64,000 nucleotides of DNA from positions 21,965 through 85,964 of the forward strand of contig QRFJ01004308.1 of assembly GCA_006176705.1 (NCBI GenBank). The letters are read 5' to 3'. Source of the DNA: Cocos nucifera. Lineage: Eukaryota > Streptophyta > Magnoliopsida > Arecales > Arecaceae. Below, one piece after another: positions 43,048 through 56,416 of this stretch. Each line of letters begins with the position of its first letter. Positions within the stretch are counted from its first letter, which is position 1. The translations under genes and the position numbers were made by a program. The notes below the pieces were generated by a model, which was given only the letters and a program-made list of their open reading frames with translations, made no database searches and was not told the origin of the DNA.

Positions 43048-46000
43048 CCCTTTTGGGTTCGATCTCTTAAATCCATGTATCTATTGGCTATGACGTCTAT
43101 GTCATCCTCTCCTAGCTGGAGAAAACTCATCCTCAAGTTGAGAACCTCTTCATCTGAAGAATCTCCTACATAAGGTATCAGATGCTTCACATTGAACACA
43201 TCAGGGATTCGAATATGACTTGGTAATTTTAGCTGATAGGCATTATCATTGATCTTTTTAATTATCTCAAAAGATCCCATCTTTCATTGGCTTAGCTTGT
43301 TATATTATCCTACTGGATATTATTCCTTAGTCAGAATAGCCCATACATAGTCACCGACTTCAAAAGATACCTTCTTTCTATGCTTATCTATAGCCTCCTT
43401 GTACTTAGCATTGCTAGCTTCAATATGTTCTTTGACTGATTGATGTATAGCTTGAAGATCAGCAACTAAATCTTCGACCTTTGTACTGGATCATCCTCTA
43501 AAACTGATCGGGGTTAAGTCCAGAATACTATTCAGATTCAGTCCATAGATAATCTGAAATGGGCTGTAGCCTATAGTCATATTTATGGATCGATTGAACA
43601 CGAATTCTACCTATGGTAAGGCCAAATCCCACCACTTTGGACGCTCTCCCACAAGACTCCTTAACAAATTTTCCAAACTTCTATTGATGGATTTGGTCTA
43701 TCCATCTATTTGAGGATGATAGGCTGAACTGAATTGCAACATGGTTCCCAAATTCCTCCAAAGACTCCTCCAAAAGTGGCTCATGAATTTTGTCTCGATC
43801 AGAAGTAATAGATTTGGGCACTCCATGAAGATGCACTATTTCTTTGAAGAATAGTTGATCTATGTTTGAAGCATCCATGGTCTTTCGATAAGCGATGAAG
43901 TGAGCCATCTTCAAGAATCTATTTACCACGACCAGCACCGAATCATACCATCTCTGAGTAACAGGTGGACCCAAAACAAAATCCATGCTGATCTCTTTCC
44001 ATGGATGGTCTGGAATAGGTAGAGGGGTGTATAATCCTGCATTTGTTGTTGTCCCTTTTGATATTTGATAGACCCTACATCATTCCACAAATCTGGTTAC
44101 ATCTTGCTTCAACTTTGGCCAATAATATTTGTTCTAAATGAGAGTAAGAGTCTTGTGTCTGCCAAAGTATCCTTCATTATGTAGCTCCTGTACAATCTTT
44201 TCTCGCAGGGAATAATTGGGAACACACAGCTGTACATCTTGAAACAAAAATCTATTATGTAACTGGTAATAAATTCAAGTATGAGAATGAACCTCTTATA
44301 GAATTTGGCCAAAGTCAGGATCGCTATCATAAAGATCTTTTAGAGTATTGAATCCAATCACCTCCACACGAAGAACACTTAGCAACTTGGCTGTCTGGCT
44401 TAATGCATCTGCCACTCGATTCTGAGCACCAGACTTATGCTTTAGAATAAAGTGGAACTCTTGCAAAAAATTCACCCACTTGATATGCCCGCGGCTCAGC
44501 TTCTCTTGTCCATTAATGTACCTAAGGGCTTCATGATCAGTGTATAAGATGAACTCTTTTTGAACTAAATAATGTTACCACTATCGAAGTGCACTAATCA
44601 CCACATAAAATTCCACATCATATGTTAAATAATTTAGCTTAGATCCGAACAACTTTTCATTATGGAAACAAACAGGTCGCCCCTCTTGATTGAGAACTCC
44701 ACCAACTTCAGTAGAGGATGCATCACATTCCACCTTGAAGACCTTGATGAAATTAGGAAGGATAAGGATATCAACAGAGGTGATCTTCGATTTGATTTCT
44801 TCAAAAGCAGCCATGCTTCTGGTGCCACTGAAATCACCATCCTTTCATGCAATCAGTTATAGGAGACATTATCGAAGAAAACCCATGGATGAATCTATGG
44901 TAGAATGATGCCAGGCCATGGAAACTTTGGACTTCGGTGATGCTTCATAGCACTGGCCAGTTCTGAATAGCTTGGATCTTGGATGGGTCAGCCTTCAGTC
45001 CCTTAGAGGAGACGATATAGCCTAGAAAGATCAAGCTATCCACTATAAAACTGTACTTCTTAGGATTGGCGAATAACTTCTCTCTTCTCAATGTGCTAAG
45101 GACCTCTATAAGATGCTGCAAATGATTCTCTAATGTAGGGCTATAAATAAGTATATCATCAAAGTAAACCATAATAAATTTATCAATATATGGCTGCAGC
45201 ACGTGGTTCATCAGTCTCATGAAGGTACTTGGTGCATTGAAAAGTTCAAAAGGAATCACAAGCCACTCATATAGGACCTCTCTTATTTTGAAGGTTATCT
45301 TCCACTCGTCCCTAAGTCTGATTTGTAGCTAATGGTAGCCACTCTTCAAATCGATTTTGGTGAATATCTTGGCTGCAGCAAGTTGATCAGGCATGTCGTC
45401 CAGCCTTGGGATTGGAAACTAATATTTGATGGTGATCCGATTAATGGCTCGACTATTGATACACATGTACCATGAACCATACTTCTTTAGAACCAGCAGA
45501 GCAGGTACTGCACATGGACTCATACTTGGATGGATGTAACCTTTGTCCAATAGCTCCTAGACCTATCGCTACAGCTCTTCATGTTCAATTGGGTTCATGC
45601 GATATGTGGGCTTATTTAGTAGACTTGCCCTAGGAATAAGATTGATGTGGTGTTGAATATCTTATTCTGATGGTAATCCTACAGACAAGTCATTAGAAAA
45701 CACATCAGCAAATTTTGTGAGGATAGGACATACCTAGGGTGGAATGTCATATTTAGCTAATTCATCCTTTTCTACAATCGCTAACAAGTAACTAGCCTCC
45801 ATTGCCTTCTTTAGGCATGCATGTTTAGTCAGAAGATTGATGTTAGTCTTCGATTTTGATTTGGATAGATCTTCTTCTTTCATCAACATTAGGATAATCT
45901 TTTGAATGTCTTTGAAGAATGTATACATATTCCATCGGCCATCATGAGTAACATTGCGGTCATATTGCCATGGCCTCCCAAGGAGTAAATGACATATGTC

Positions 46001-46372
46001 CATGGCCACTACATCACACCAAATATTATCGTAGTACTTCTACCCAATGGAGAAAGATACAAGACAGTGACTATTAATAACAACTTCACTTTCCTATTTG
46101 AGCCATGAAAGTTTGCATGGTTAAGAATGTTTTTTTATTGATAGGTTCAGCTTCTTGATGGCCTCTTGGAAAATAACATTTTCGTAGCTACCACCATCGA
46201 TAATTACTTTACAAACTTTCTTTGCAATGGTGCAATAGGTATGAAAAATATTTGTTCGTCTCCAATCTTTGTCCTCTTTTTTTCTTGGAACCAGCAAGCT
46301 CTTTTGTACAATGAGGGCTTTTCCACTATCTCCAAAAAGTATAGAATCATCCTCCTCACCACCAGTTTCATC
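43032..46372 (-). pseudogene. E1 gypsy protease, reverse transcriptase, RNase H and integrase
   Basis: Read on the minus strand from 46372. Protease is at ~46190 (KVIIDGGSYENVI) with the inter-domain MDICHLLLGRPWQYDRNVTHDGR (46009 on). RT spans ~45600-44945, with MNP at its start, DLKSGYHXLQI in the middle and catalytic YFDDILIYS at ~45165. RNase H is at 44814-44581 (VECDASSTEVGGVL). Integrase is at ~44100-43681 (MDFVLGPP, HGVPKSITSDRD). The C-terminal tail at 43280-43032 reads INDNAYQLKLP and DVFNVKHLIPY. Stops and frameshifts are frequent. The protease DSG has become DGG. It is inactive. Confidence 0.87.
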
Positions 46373-46621
46373 TGAAGAAAAAATCTAATTTTTTGCCGCA
46401 AGATCGTCCAGATCTAAGGTGGATTTTTCTACAAAAATTTCTACGATCCGATCAGATCTAAGAGTTCTCAGATCTAATCATAGTGATCTAATATTAAAAA
46501 TTAAAAATTAAATTAAATTAGATTTAATTTTAAGTATCTAATTGCATAATCTAATTATCCTATAATGATCCTGATCATTCCTAAGATTCTGGAAGGAGCC
46601 ATGCACGCGCCTAGCCTTTAC
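46373..46621 (-). repeat. Diverged family-A-like LTR (A'), piece 1 (U5 end)
   Basis: tgaagaaaaaatc resembles the U5 end of the right palindrome LTR (60787, tgaagaaaaaattc). The match runs through aatctaattatcctataatgatcctgatc-like sequence to 46621. It interrupts E1. The candidate target duplication on the left is tcatc (46368-46372). Confidence 0.7.
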
Positions 46622-49493
46622 TGAAGGAAAACATGCAAGATTTCATGTATAGATTTTAAAATATTTTTGAAATAATATGCAGCAGAAGATATAGATTAAA
46701 TAATTTAATCTATAATATGCATGTAATCATATTACAAAACTCTACATCAAGGATCTATAACATGTTATGATGCAAATATAAATCTAAAAATAAATTAATC
46801 ATAAGTGGTATTGATCAAATCAATACCTAGATCTAGAATAATTCTGGATCTAACCCTAGATCATATCTTGGTTACCAAAAGATCAGATCTCTTATCTTTG
46901 CATGGGTCAAGAACTCCATGGGTGATTTTCATTATTGCTTTTAGAGCTGCACACACGTCCAATCTCTATAGGTGATCCACACGAACCTGCAACACAGATC
47001 GAAGATTCATCGAACGAAGATCCGCTTGAAGTGCTAGCTTCTCACGGATCCTTCTTGATGGTCAATCAAATATATGTTCTTCGGATCTCTTGAACACTCT
47101 AAGAGATGAAGAACATGAGGAGGAATAAGGGAGGAATCTAACCCTTGGATCTCTTATAAATCAAAAAATAAAATAAGAAAAAATAAATCCTAAGATAGAC
47201 AGATCTTCTCCTTCAGGACATCAATGATTGATGTCTTGAAAACATCTCTATGCTAGGACAAGAGGAGACCTTCTCCTCTAGAATATTTTCTAAGTTTCTA
47301 GATCTAAGATTTTTTATTTTATTCATATAAAATTCTCATAAAAATATGGAGAAGAAGGGTTCTCAAAGAAACCCTAAGAGAAGACGTTCTTCTCTTCTTC
47401 TTCTCTCATCAGGACATGATCGGATCATGTCCAAAGATGATCACTATTCTCCAACACCTTGAAGCATGGATCCCCATGCCATCTCACTTTTTCTCTCTTA
47501 GATTTTTATCATTTAAAAATTATAAATAAAATAGGAAGAGAGAAACACAAAAGAAAAATACAAGAGAAGATAATCTTCTCTTACCTTGTCTTCATCAAGA
47601 CATCATTGTTTGATGTCCAAAAGAAAAGTCCTCCTCCAAGAGTCTTGGCATCCCAAAGCCACCACGCCTTCTCCTCCTTTTCCTCAGGTTTTCAATGAAT
47701 TTTTTGGAATTTATCACGTCCTCCTTTCATCTCATAGGGGATGCCCCACCTTTTATTGCAAGACTAGGTCAAAACCTAGTCAAAGAAGGACTCCTATGGG
47801 GCGTCCAACTCTTGGATGCCCCTACCTTGATTTTAGGCATGAGAAATCTGAAACTCATGACAAAAGCAAGGAAAGAAAGGGTGGAACAAAAATCATGGCA
47901 GGGGAAAAGTGGACACACAAGAGGAGGGAAGAGTTTAGGTCAAAGAGGACTCTTCCAAGTAGAAAATAAACCTTAACCTCTTTCTCGTTTTGACCAAGTC
48001 AAAACATATTCCTAAACCAATGAGAAGTGGGGCATGGAGAAGCTCTTAGGCATGGAAATGTTTCATGTAAACATCATAATAAAATGGGTAGGCGTGGGCT
48101 TTCTTAGGCATAAGAGAAAGAGAGAAAGTCCCAATCCAATTGGGACTCCTCTTGTTTGACTAGGTCAAAATAGTATTGAACCTAATTTAAATCATATTTA
48201 AATCAAATTAAATGTAACCCAATTAAGGATGATCCTAGTCCAACTAGAAGCTTAAATAAATCAAATTAAATTAAGATTTAAATTTGACTTAAATCCTAAG
48301 TCAATTAGGTGCACCCAAATCCTAGTCAAACAAGAAATTATTCTTTCTTGCAATTGGTTTATCCAATAAACCAACTAAACTTAATCTAATTAAGCTCAAA
48401 TTAATTTTAATTGAATATAATTTAATTAGAATTGATCTCAATCTGATTGCTTAATCAAATTGAGCTAATTAATAATCTAATTGCTAATCGATCCTCCTAC
48501 AATACTTGCATTAGGTCAAACACCAATCATATTAATGGATTGACCTTAGAATGATTCTCAATCATCGATTAACCATCTGATCAAATTACAAGCTCTAATG
48601 TGTGTGACCCCATAGGTTTGAACCTAAGTCGGTAGTATAGAAATCAATTTCTGTACCAATCGAAGTTACCATCTAGCAATGGTTTCCGACACCCGGATAG
48701 GTCGAATGTATGCAAAGCAACATTCTTAGAACCCTGGCCCATGGTTAGAATATAATTCATCCTTATAACCAATAATGCTCAAGACAACTTTGAGTATGCT
48801 ATCAAATACTCATGCAAGTCTTCTCTATTGTGTCTCAAAATTTTATAAATCTCGTGACACCTCACGAGGATTACCCAGGCCTAGATTTTGATAAATTAAA
48901 ACACAGCGAGTCATTCTCTTTCTGAAGTTAATCAGGAGTGGTCAATCCCATCTTGACTCACACACTGACTTTACAAGTACTTGACTGTATCCAAAAACCT
49001 TTCAAACCAATATTAGAAATACAGGCAATCCAGCACCAAAGTACAGCGAGTTGCTTATCACCGTGGTGATCTCAGGTCGAAGGAACACTTATACCCATAG
49101 GCCTTAGCAGTTACTCTTGATAGTAGAGTGTTATATTGGTTATGTTTAGTACAAATGTACTCCTACATCTCATTTGGATGTCATATTAGTATCTCCACAC
49201 CACTTGATTATGAGGACAACCAATGCATATGGCATACAGCGACCTATACTTGAAAAGTTATCGTCCTTATTAATAACTTATCATTTGGTCATGAATAATT
49301 TAAGAACCATCCAATAAATTTTTCTTTATCAATTGTTTATGGGTTTAAAGTCTTCATCATAATTTAAGAGTTCATTTAAGAAAGATAATACTTTTATAAT
49401 GAATCAGCTAAATAACTATTATTATTAGATAATTCATATACTAATCCAATCATCTACCACTTGATGATTGATTTTAGGATATATTTTCCAACA
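46622..49493 (-). mobile_element. Solo LTR of copia family B (2872 bp)
   Basis: On the minus strand it runs TGTTGGAAAATATATCC to ...TGTTTTCCTTCA with TG...CA ends. It is flanked by near-identical 5-bp repeats, tttac (46617-46621) and tctac (49494-49498). It aligns over its length with the two parts of the B1 3' LTR. It has no internal region, PBS or ORF of note. The surrounding A' LTR continues on both sides. Confidence 0.88.
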
Positions 49494-49731
49494 TCTACCA
49501 GTATCCACTCGGGCAAAATCTAAACGTCTTCTCCTCGTGAATCTCTTCTCCGATGATCAGATCTAAATCTGATATGTAGAAACTTCAAAACTATTTTTGA
49601 AGGCAGCCCGTCCGTCTCATGAATACCATCGCATGGATCCTGAATCTTGTTCCAAAAATCTTGGACCTTCAATTCAGATTTGTGCCTAACTTTTTAGGCA
49701 TGTAGAAGAGAGGGAGAGAGATGATAGAGGG
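49494..49731 (-). repeat. A' LTR, piece 2
   Basis: It continues the diverged family-A-like LTR (cagtatccactcgg, cagatctaaatctga, then a gagaggg purine tract) parallel to 61040-61280 of the right palindrome LTR. It ends at the palindrome insertion. Confidence 0.7.
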
Positions 49732-52028
49732 TGTTAGATATGTGTGCCCTAGAAGCCAGAATTGGCTAACACTTGTAATACACTTCTAAGGGTAAAATTA
49801 TAATTTTGACTATAAATAATAAAATGGGTTATTTCCTATCATAAATGTGTATTTAATGTCTGTGATACAAATCTTGAGTTAATATAATGATAATTCTTAT
49901 TTTCAAGAGTTGAAAATTTAAGACAAGAATTTTTATTATTAATTCATAAAATGCTCCTGACTGTAGGATCATCATGAGGATGGTGATTGATCTGAAAGGT
50001 TGGTTTACAATCACTTTTTTATAGTAGATGAGTCTTGAGTCTACGATGTAGAAATATTGGAGCAAGAGTACAGGTACTCATTAGAGAATGAGGGCACTGA
50101 GCATGACCACCTCGAGCAGTCATAAGAAAGTCCAGCTTCTCATCGATGACTGACTCAAAGCTGCAGTGGTGTGTCTGGTTCTTTGACCTGAGGTGCATCG
50201 ATAGTTTACTTTGAGAGTGTTATAGTTTGACTATACCATGACTTGATCTCCTAGCCATTCGAGACCCTGAGGTGTATGTTGGCTATAGCATGTTCATTGT
50301 AAGAATTGGATTGCACCGAGAGGGAATCTATCTATCTAGATGGATGAGGAGCAGCCCTATGATGATCATGAGAATCAAGTCCATAACCTCATGGCCATGG
50401 CAGAGTGAAATAATAAAAAGAGTTTCTATTAAGGTTTTCACATCGGACTTGAATCAAATGATTAAATCATATGATAGAAATTAGGATTTGACGAGTTCAC
50501 CTTAACCCTAATCTGATCGGAGCTCAAGATAGAAGAACTTAATCACACAAGTAGCTACACCAAGAGATTCATTTTTAATTTTGATGGATTGCTACCATAT
50601 ACTGCTAGGTATCACTGATGGATTTTGGGAGTAATTAGAATGATTTAGATGATCGATCATTCTAGTTGTCTGAATCAGAAGAGTTCTGATCCATCGAAAG
50701 GTGTTTCGATGATGTCGATGATAGAGATTCATGACATATCCCATTACCATACAGAACTGAACCTAACTGGATCACACAAACAAGGGTTTGGATCTGGATA
50801 TCATCAATTGAACTAACTCAGTTCAATTGATTTGAATTAGATTCAATTAGGTTCAAGAAAATCGTGCTAGCACATCGATTGAACCTAACGTTCTTCCTTT
50901 TACTATCATTAAAAGTTGTCTCGACTGAGCCAAAATATAGTTTGTGCTCACTCAGGTACCTTTTACTTGGTCTGACTGGAGCTTGTCTAGATCAAAAAAG
51001 GGTTGTCTTAATTTATGAGATAAATTTGAGACAATACCTGCCATTTTTCATCACCTGCCAATTCTTGTTCTTTGACTTTGGTCAAACGTTGACCTTTGAC
51101 CCTTGGACATCTGCCCATGTGTCATGCACCTTATTGGAGAGCTAGATAGGGGCTTGTCCCTCTTGCTAGAAAATGGAAAGGAGGGGGTGCATGCCTAGGG
51201 AGGTGTGCGCCCATGGATAGGGATGCCTGGAGTCCCATACGGATGGGACTCCAGGTTGCTTCTTGGATTTCTACTTAGGTGGACCCTCCAAGGGACTCTT
51301 TGACCAGTCTTAGGCACTATCTAAGGATGAACTTAGGGGGCTCTCATCTGATTGGATCAAGTGATGTCATTCCCACCAATCAGATTTAGATCTGATTGTA
51401 TGAAGCAACGTGATTAATCGGGATGATGTGGCACTGCATGGTGCAGTAGGGTCTCTATAAACCCTATTTGCGCCCAACTTTTATAGAGTTTTTTCTTAGC
51501 CATGCCCCAAGACTGCCCCTCTTCCTCCTCCATACTATCTTCTAATCCTCTCTCTCCTCTCCATGCCCAAGGAAGTTGGGCTTCAGTTTGGTGCGATCCA
51601 GGATAAGAGAAAGGCTGACGAGAAAGGAAGAAGGCAGCACTACTGCTAAGAGACGACTGCTGATCTTCAGAAGGAGTTTTGAAGATCCTTCAAATTAGAT
51701 TTAGATCTAATTTTTGGAGAAGTGATAAAGAAGGAGAAGATCTTCAGATCTAGCCTGAGTAGATACTGATAGAGGTCAGGCACTTGCATGGCTAGATCCA
51801 AAACCTCAGGCAATCAGCAGGATCATCAAAGGATAATCGGATTACCCAGCATCAAGGTATAATTAAATCAGATTTAATTTACTTTTATTTTTATTTATTA
51901 AATCTATAAAATTAAATCTAAAATATCTTAGATCTAATCCATATATATAAGAGAAATTTTTAAAATATCTCTCTCGATCCGATCAGATCTGAACGAACTT
52001 GATCCAGTAAATCAGAATTTCTCCTTCA
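49732..52028 (+). repeat. Left-arm LTR of palindrome (2297 bp)
   Basis: TGTTAGATATG to ...tctccttca, bounded on the inside by the PBS at 52031. CTATAAA lies at ~51455. Confidence 0.92.
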
Positions 52029-52030
52029 AT

Positions 52031-52044
52031 TGGTATCAGAGCCA
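52031..52044 (+). promoter_or_regulatory. Left-arm primer-binding site (tRNA-Met)
   Basis: TGGTATCAGAGCCA, an unchanged initiator tRNA-Met site, two bases after the LTR. Confidence 0.9.
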
Positions 52045-53904
52045 GATTTTCTAAATTATTTAGATCTAATTTTTATTTATTTTTAATCTAAAAATTAGAT
52101 AATTTTAGATATCACATGAGATATGATTAGATCTAAAATCAAAAAAATTAAAATTAAATAATATAGATCTAAGTTCTATAATATGCATGATTAGTTGTAA
52201 AATAGAATAGTCCTATACATATCTTGCATAATCATGATTTATTTTGATTAAATTATGATTTTAATCTATTTATTTTCTATTTTTGATCATTATAAATATT
52301 ATAATAAGATCTAAAAAATAAGAAATAAAATTATTTAATTTTTATATCATATGAGATATGATGCATGCATGATTAGACTAGTTGTAGAATAGTTCTACAT
52401 AATTATCTAGATTAGAATTTATTTTGATGTGATCAATTTAAATCTAATTTTTTAGATAATTATGAGATAATTTAGATCTAAAAAATATGCATGATATGAT
52501 ACATGAGATGTATGCAAAATATGTATAAAGTTAGATCAATTTTTATATATGAGATATATGATGTAGATTTAACTAGTTTTGTAGATTTATATTTTTGATT
52601 AAGGCATCCCCCTTGGCCGTCCGATCATAAGAACAAAGTAGGATTTAAATGCCCTCTTCTCCCATTCGATGGGGTATTTTTATGATGTGTAGGGATGCTA
52701 TGCGTTCATCCTTAATCAAAAATCAAAAACTTACTTTCTGCAAAATCATAGATCCTGAAATCCTAGGATTTTATTTATATGTTTTATTTGTAAATCCTAA
52801 ACTTAATTAAGAATTAAGATTATGAAATATATGTTATATCTAAAATTAAAAATTTTAGATCTAAGACATATTCATAAAATTGGGTTCGGGCTTGGATAGC
52901 TTAATTAGGTCTAAGTGGTTGATCAAATCGAATCAAGAGTTGATTAGATGGGATCAACAGTGCTTAAATTGACCAGCCTAATAGGATTAAGTCTAGACCA
53001 AGATCGAGTCACATGAGTGATCGATCAAGCTAAGACCTAATTAGGCTCAATGGTTAGAGTCTGGATTGTAGGCTAACCCGATTGGTTCTGGCTCAATAAT
53101 TTGGTGTCTAAGGCAAGTTTGGCAGATATAATCAACTGGTTTTTAAGTGGGAGCTACTCGACTCGAATGCATTCTTATCGAGTTAATGGCATATCCCTTC
53201 CACCAGTCTCACTTACCTGGCCATGTTTGTTAGCTCAGTTCTGATCTGAGGTGGTCAATAATCTGAGCTAACCCATGCCACTAGGTTAGTCATAATGATT
53301 ATGACTATGTTAAGTCTAGTTTAATGAGACCTAAATCAAATCTTCCTAAGAAAAGATTAAGTCTGAGATCTTCTACCATTGTAGATGTGCGGGCCCTTCT
53401 CGAGGTTGATTATTCTAGGCTGGTTACAATGGTTTAATTATACCAGAAAGACGCAACCATGTCTATTAGGCATTGAATGCTATGAGCTGGAGGATGGATT
53501 GAGCTCAATATTTCGGATATGATGAGAGACTCAATTAGAAATCTAATCTGTGCAAATGGTGGGTCTGACTTAACTAAGGAGTGGATCAATATTTCGAGCA
53601 TGGTGAGATTCATGAATTAGAGATCAAGTTTGCGTGCACCATGATTGGAGAATCATTGAACAAGAGTTGTTTACTCATTGGCTAACCCATCACCAATAAC
53701 TGTTAGGTAAGGTAATGAGTTAGTTGGTAGGAGCGCACCACCCACTAGAAATTATTAATCATGAAGACTTTCGCATCTCTACAGAGGGAGTGTAGAAATC
53801 CAAAAAAATAGTGAGCTAATTTATTTAAAAATAAAATTCTTAAATAAATTGATTAAGTCTTAATTATAAAATCTAACTAAAAACTTTGACTCTCTATAAA
53901 AAAA
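52045..53904 (+). other. Left-arm untranslated leader (1.86 kb)
   Basis: The first 550 bp are very AT-rich with repeated gatctaaa and atgagatatgat phrases. The rest is mixed and stop-filled. The right arm has a matching leader of similar length (58899-60770). No ORF or structure is recognised. Confidence 0.75.
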
Positions 53905-56393
53905 TGTCTGCATCCAACCCACTAGCACAAATCCTGAACACCCATAGACTGACTGGATCATATCACAAGGATTGGCTCTGAAACTTCAAAATTATTTTGG
54001 ATTCCAAAAAGTTAACTCATGTATTGGACCAGGACCCTCCCACCTTACCAGCTCGTTCATTCGCTGAACAGAGAGCGTCTCTTGAAAAGTGGACGAACGA
54101 AGATAACAAGGCTAGATATTACATGTTGGGCTCGATGTCTGATAAACTTCAGCATCAACATAAAGATATCAGGACTGCACGCTAAATGTTGGCTTACCTA
54201 CAAGAGATGTTTGGTGAACAGAGTCGCGTAGCCAAGTATCAAATCACTAAATGACTATTCAAGGCTAAGATGCGTGATTGGCAGTCCGTCCAAGATCATT
54301 ATCTGATGATGATCAAGAATTTGGAAGAGCTTGAGAAGCTCAGAGTGAAGTTAGACTTGGATCTACAGAATGATATAATTCTACAATCTTTGACTAATGT
54401 GTATGGGCAATTCATCATAAACTACCATATGCATAAACTTCAGAATTTCTTGGCCGAACTTATGAACATGCTGGTTACCGCTGAGCTTTCTATAAAAGGT
54501 TCTAAAGGCTCAGTGCTAGCTATGGAATGGACTTCTTCCAAGAGAAAGTCTTTTGAAAAGAAGAAGAAGTCTGTGAAAAAACAAAAGGTGGAAGGAGGAA
54601 AGAAGAAAAAGGCAGAGCTGAAGAAGAAGGTTGCTGACAAAGAAAAATATTTTCATTGCAACAATGACGGCCACTGAAAGCGAAACTGCCATACATACCT
54701 GGCCACCCTGAAGAATAAGAAGAAGGTAGGTCCTTCTAGAGGTATGCTCGTTATTGAGTCGAACAATATGGTTTCTTCTGCATCTAGTTGGGTGCTTTAC
54801 TCTAGTTCTAGTGCTCATTTGTACACTTTCATGCAGGATCTTGAGGATAGCAAGAGGCTGAGGGATGGTGAGATGATCCTGCATGTCAAAAATGGAGCAA
54901 GAGTTGCTTCCATGATGGTGGAAACATATCCTCTTCGACTACCATCTGATTTAGACTTAATGTTAAAAGACTGTTATTATGTGCTTGCAGCAAGCAGAAA
55001 TTTGATTTCTATTTCTTGCCTTGCATTAGAAGACTATGTAATTAGTTTTCTTAAGGACCATTGTAACATTCTTTATGAAAGAAATAAAATTGCAAGTGGT
55101 TTTCTTATTAACGGTCTTTATCAGTTACATATTGATGTATCTATTTTTAATATCGAGCAAAATGTGAATACCATGAAATGACCTAGGGATAGTCCAAATG
55201 ATAGGTATCTATGGCACCTAAGACTAGGTCATATAGCAGAAGATAGGGTTAACAAATTGGAGAAAATTGGGCTATTGAGTCCATTGACTTTCGAGTCATA
55301 TCCAATTTGTGAATCTTGTCTTCATGGCAAAATGACTAAGCTCCCTTTTGTAGGACATGGGGAAAGGGCCATGGATCTTCTTGCCCTAGTACATACTGAT
55401 GTGTGTGGCCCATTTGATGTGCCGGCTAGAGGCAACTTTGTCTACTTCATAACCTTTATCGATGATTTATCTAGGTATGGGTATGTGTATCTTATGAGAC
55501 ACAAGTCTGAAGCTTTTGAAAAGTTCAAGAAATTCAGACATGAAGTAGAAAAGCAAACATGAAAAACCCATTAAGGTTCTTCGATCAGATCGAGGAGGTG
55601 AATACCTTAGTCAAAAATTCCTTGGACTATCTCAAGAAAAATGGAATAGTCTCTCAATGGACTCCACCTAGGAATACCTCAACTCAACAAAATTTTAGAA
55701 TGGAGGAACCGGACTCTATTAGATATGGTCCGATCCATGATGAGCTTCACAGACCTTCCTGATTTTCTTTGGGGATATTGTTTGTTAACTACAATATACT
55801 TACTGAATAGGGTTCCTTCTAAAACCGTTCCTACCACACCATATGAGATATGGCATGGTAAGAAACCAAGTCTGAGTCATCTCAAAATTTGGAGTTGTCC
55901 GGCTCATGTCAAAAGACAACAAGCGGACAAGTTAGACTTTAGGTCCTTAGAGCTCGATTTATAGGATATCCTAAAGAGTCATTAGGATATTATTTCTACA
56001 TTCTAGAAGATCATAATGTGATTGTGAGTCGACATGCCATCTTTCTTGAAAAATAGTTTATTCAAGATAGCGGCATTGAAAAGCAGATCAAGCTCAAGGA
56101 GAAAGTCTCACAAGAGCAATGAGCTAAGGACCAAATAGAACCAAATCAGGTTAACCTAATCCAATCACTACCTCCTCCACCTCGTAGATCAGAAAGAGTT
56201 TTCCATCCTCCTGAGAGGTACTTAGGTACTATTTCAGAGAAAGTAGAGAAAATATTCCTCATAGGTAATGGGGTTCATGGTGATGATCCCAAAATCTATA
56301 ACAAGGCGATATCGGATATCGACTCTGAGAAATGGTTAGAGGCAATGAAGTCAGAAATTGACTCGACGCACTCAAACCAAGTCTGGACCTTGG
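53905..56393 (+). pseudogene. Left-arm copia gag-protease-integrase, ends at start of RT
   Basis: ATG at 53905 opens MSASNPLAQILNTHRL. Gag contains LDQDPPTLPA and a long lysine-rich stretch before the damaged zinc knuckle (YFHCNNDGH, ~54645). The protease active site has become LYSSSSAH (~54795), with catalytic D replaced by Y. The protease body runs to ~55180. The pre-integrase and integrase (55205-55700) have CESCLHGKMTKLPF and HTDVCGPF. Further integrase and linker (PYEIWHGKKPSLSHLKIW) run to ~56260. RT begins with WLEAMKSEIDSTHSNQVWTL and stops at the palindrome centre. Stops and frameshifts are scattered. No functional protein is possible. Confidence 0.87.
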
Positions 56394-56416
56394 TATTATA
56401 CCTTCTGGTGGATTTA
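56394..56416. other. Palindrome centre (23-bp spacer)
   Basis: The left arm ends ...gaccttgg at 56393 and the right arm begins ccaaggtcc at 56417. The spacer belongs to the right arm's RT region (it reads ...DPPEGI on the minus strand). GGTA at 56392-56395 fits both arms, a 4-bp microhomology at the joint. Confidence 0.88.

Larger units (their letters stand above)
42535..46372 (-). mobile_element. Ty3/gypsy element E1, 5' half missing from view
   Basis: On the minus strand: protease, RT, RNase H, integrase, then a presumed short 3' LTR. Gag would lie to the right, but the sequence is cut at 46372 by a copia LTR (A'). The RT (YFDD) and integrase resemble plant chromovirus-type gypsy elements. 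I see no chromodomain. Confidence 0.8.

Noticed and set aside
47586..47969. 127-residue and overlapping 93-residue ORFs
   Set aside because: They lie inside the B-family solo LTR, on the strand opposite to its transcription, with no domain and no counterpart in the B1 LTR.
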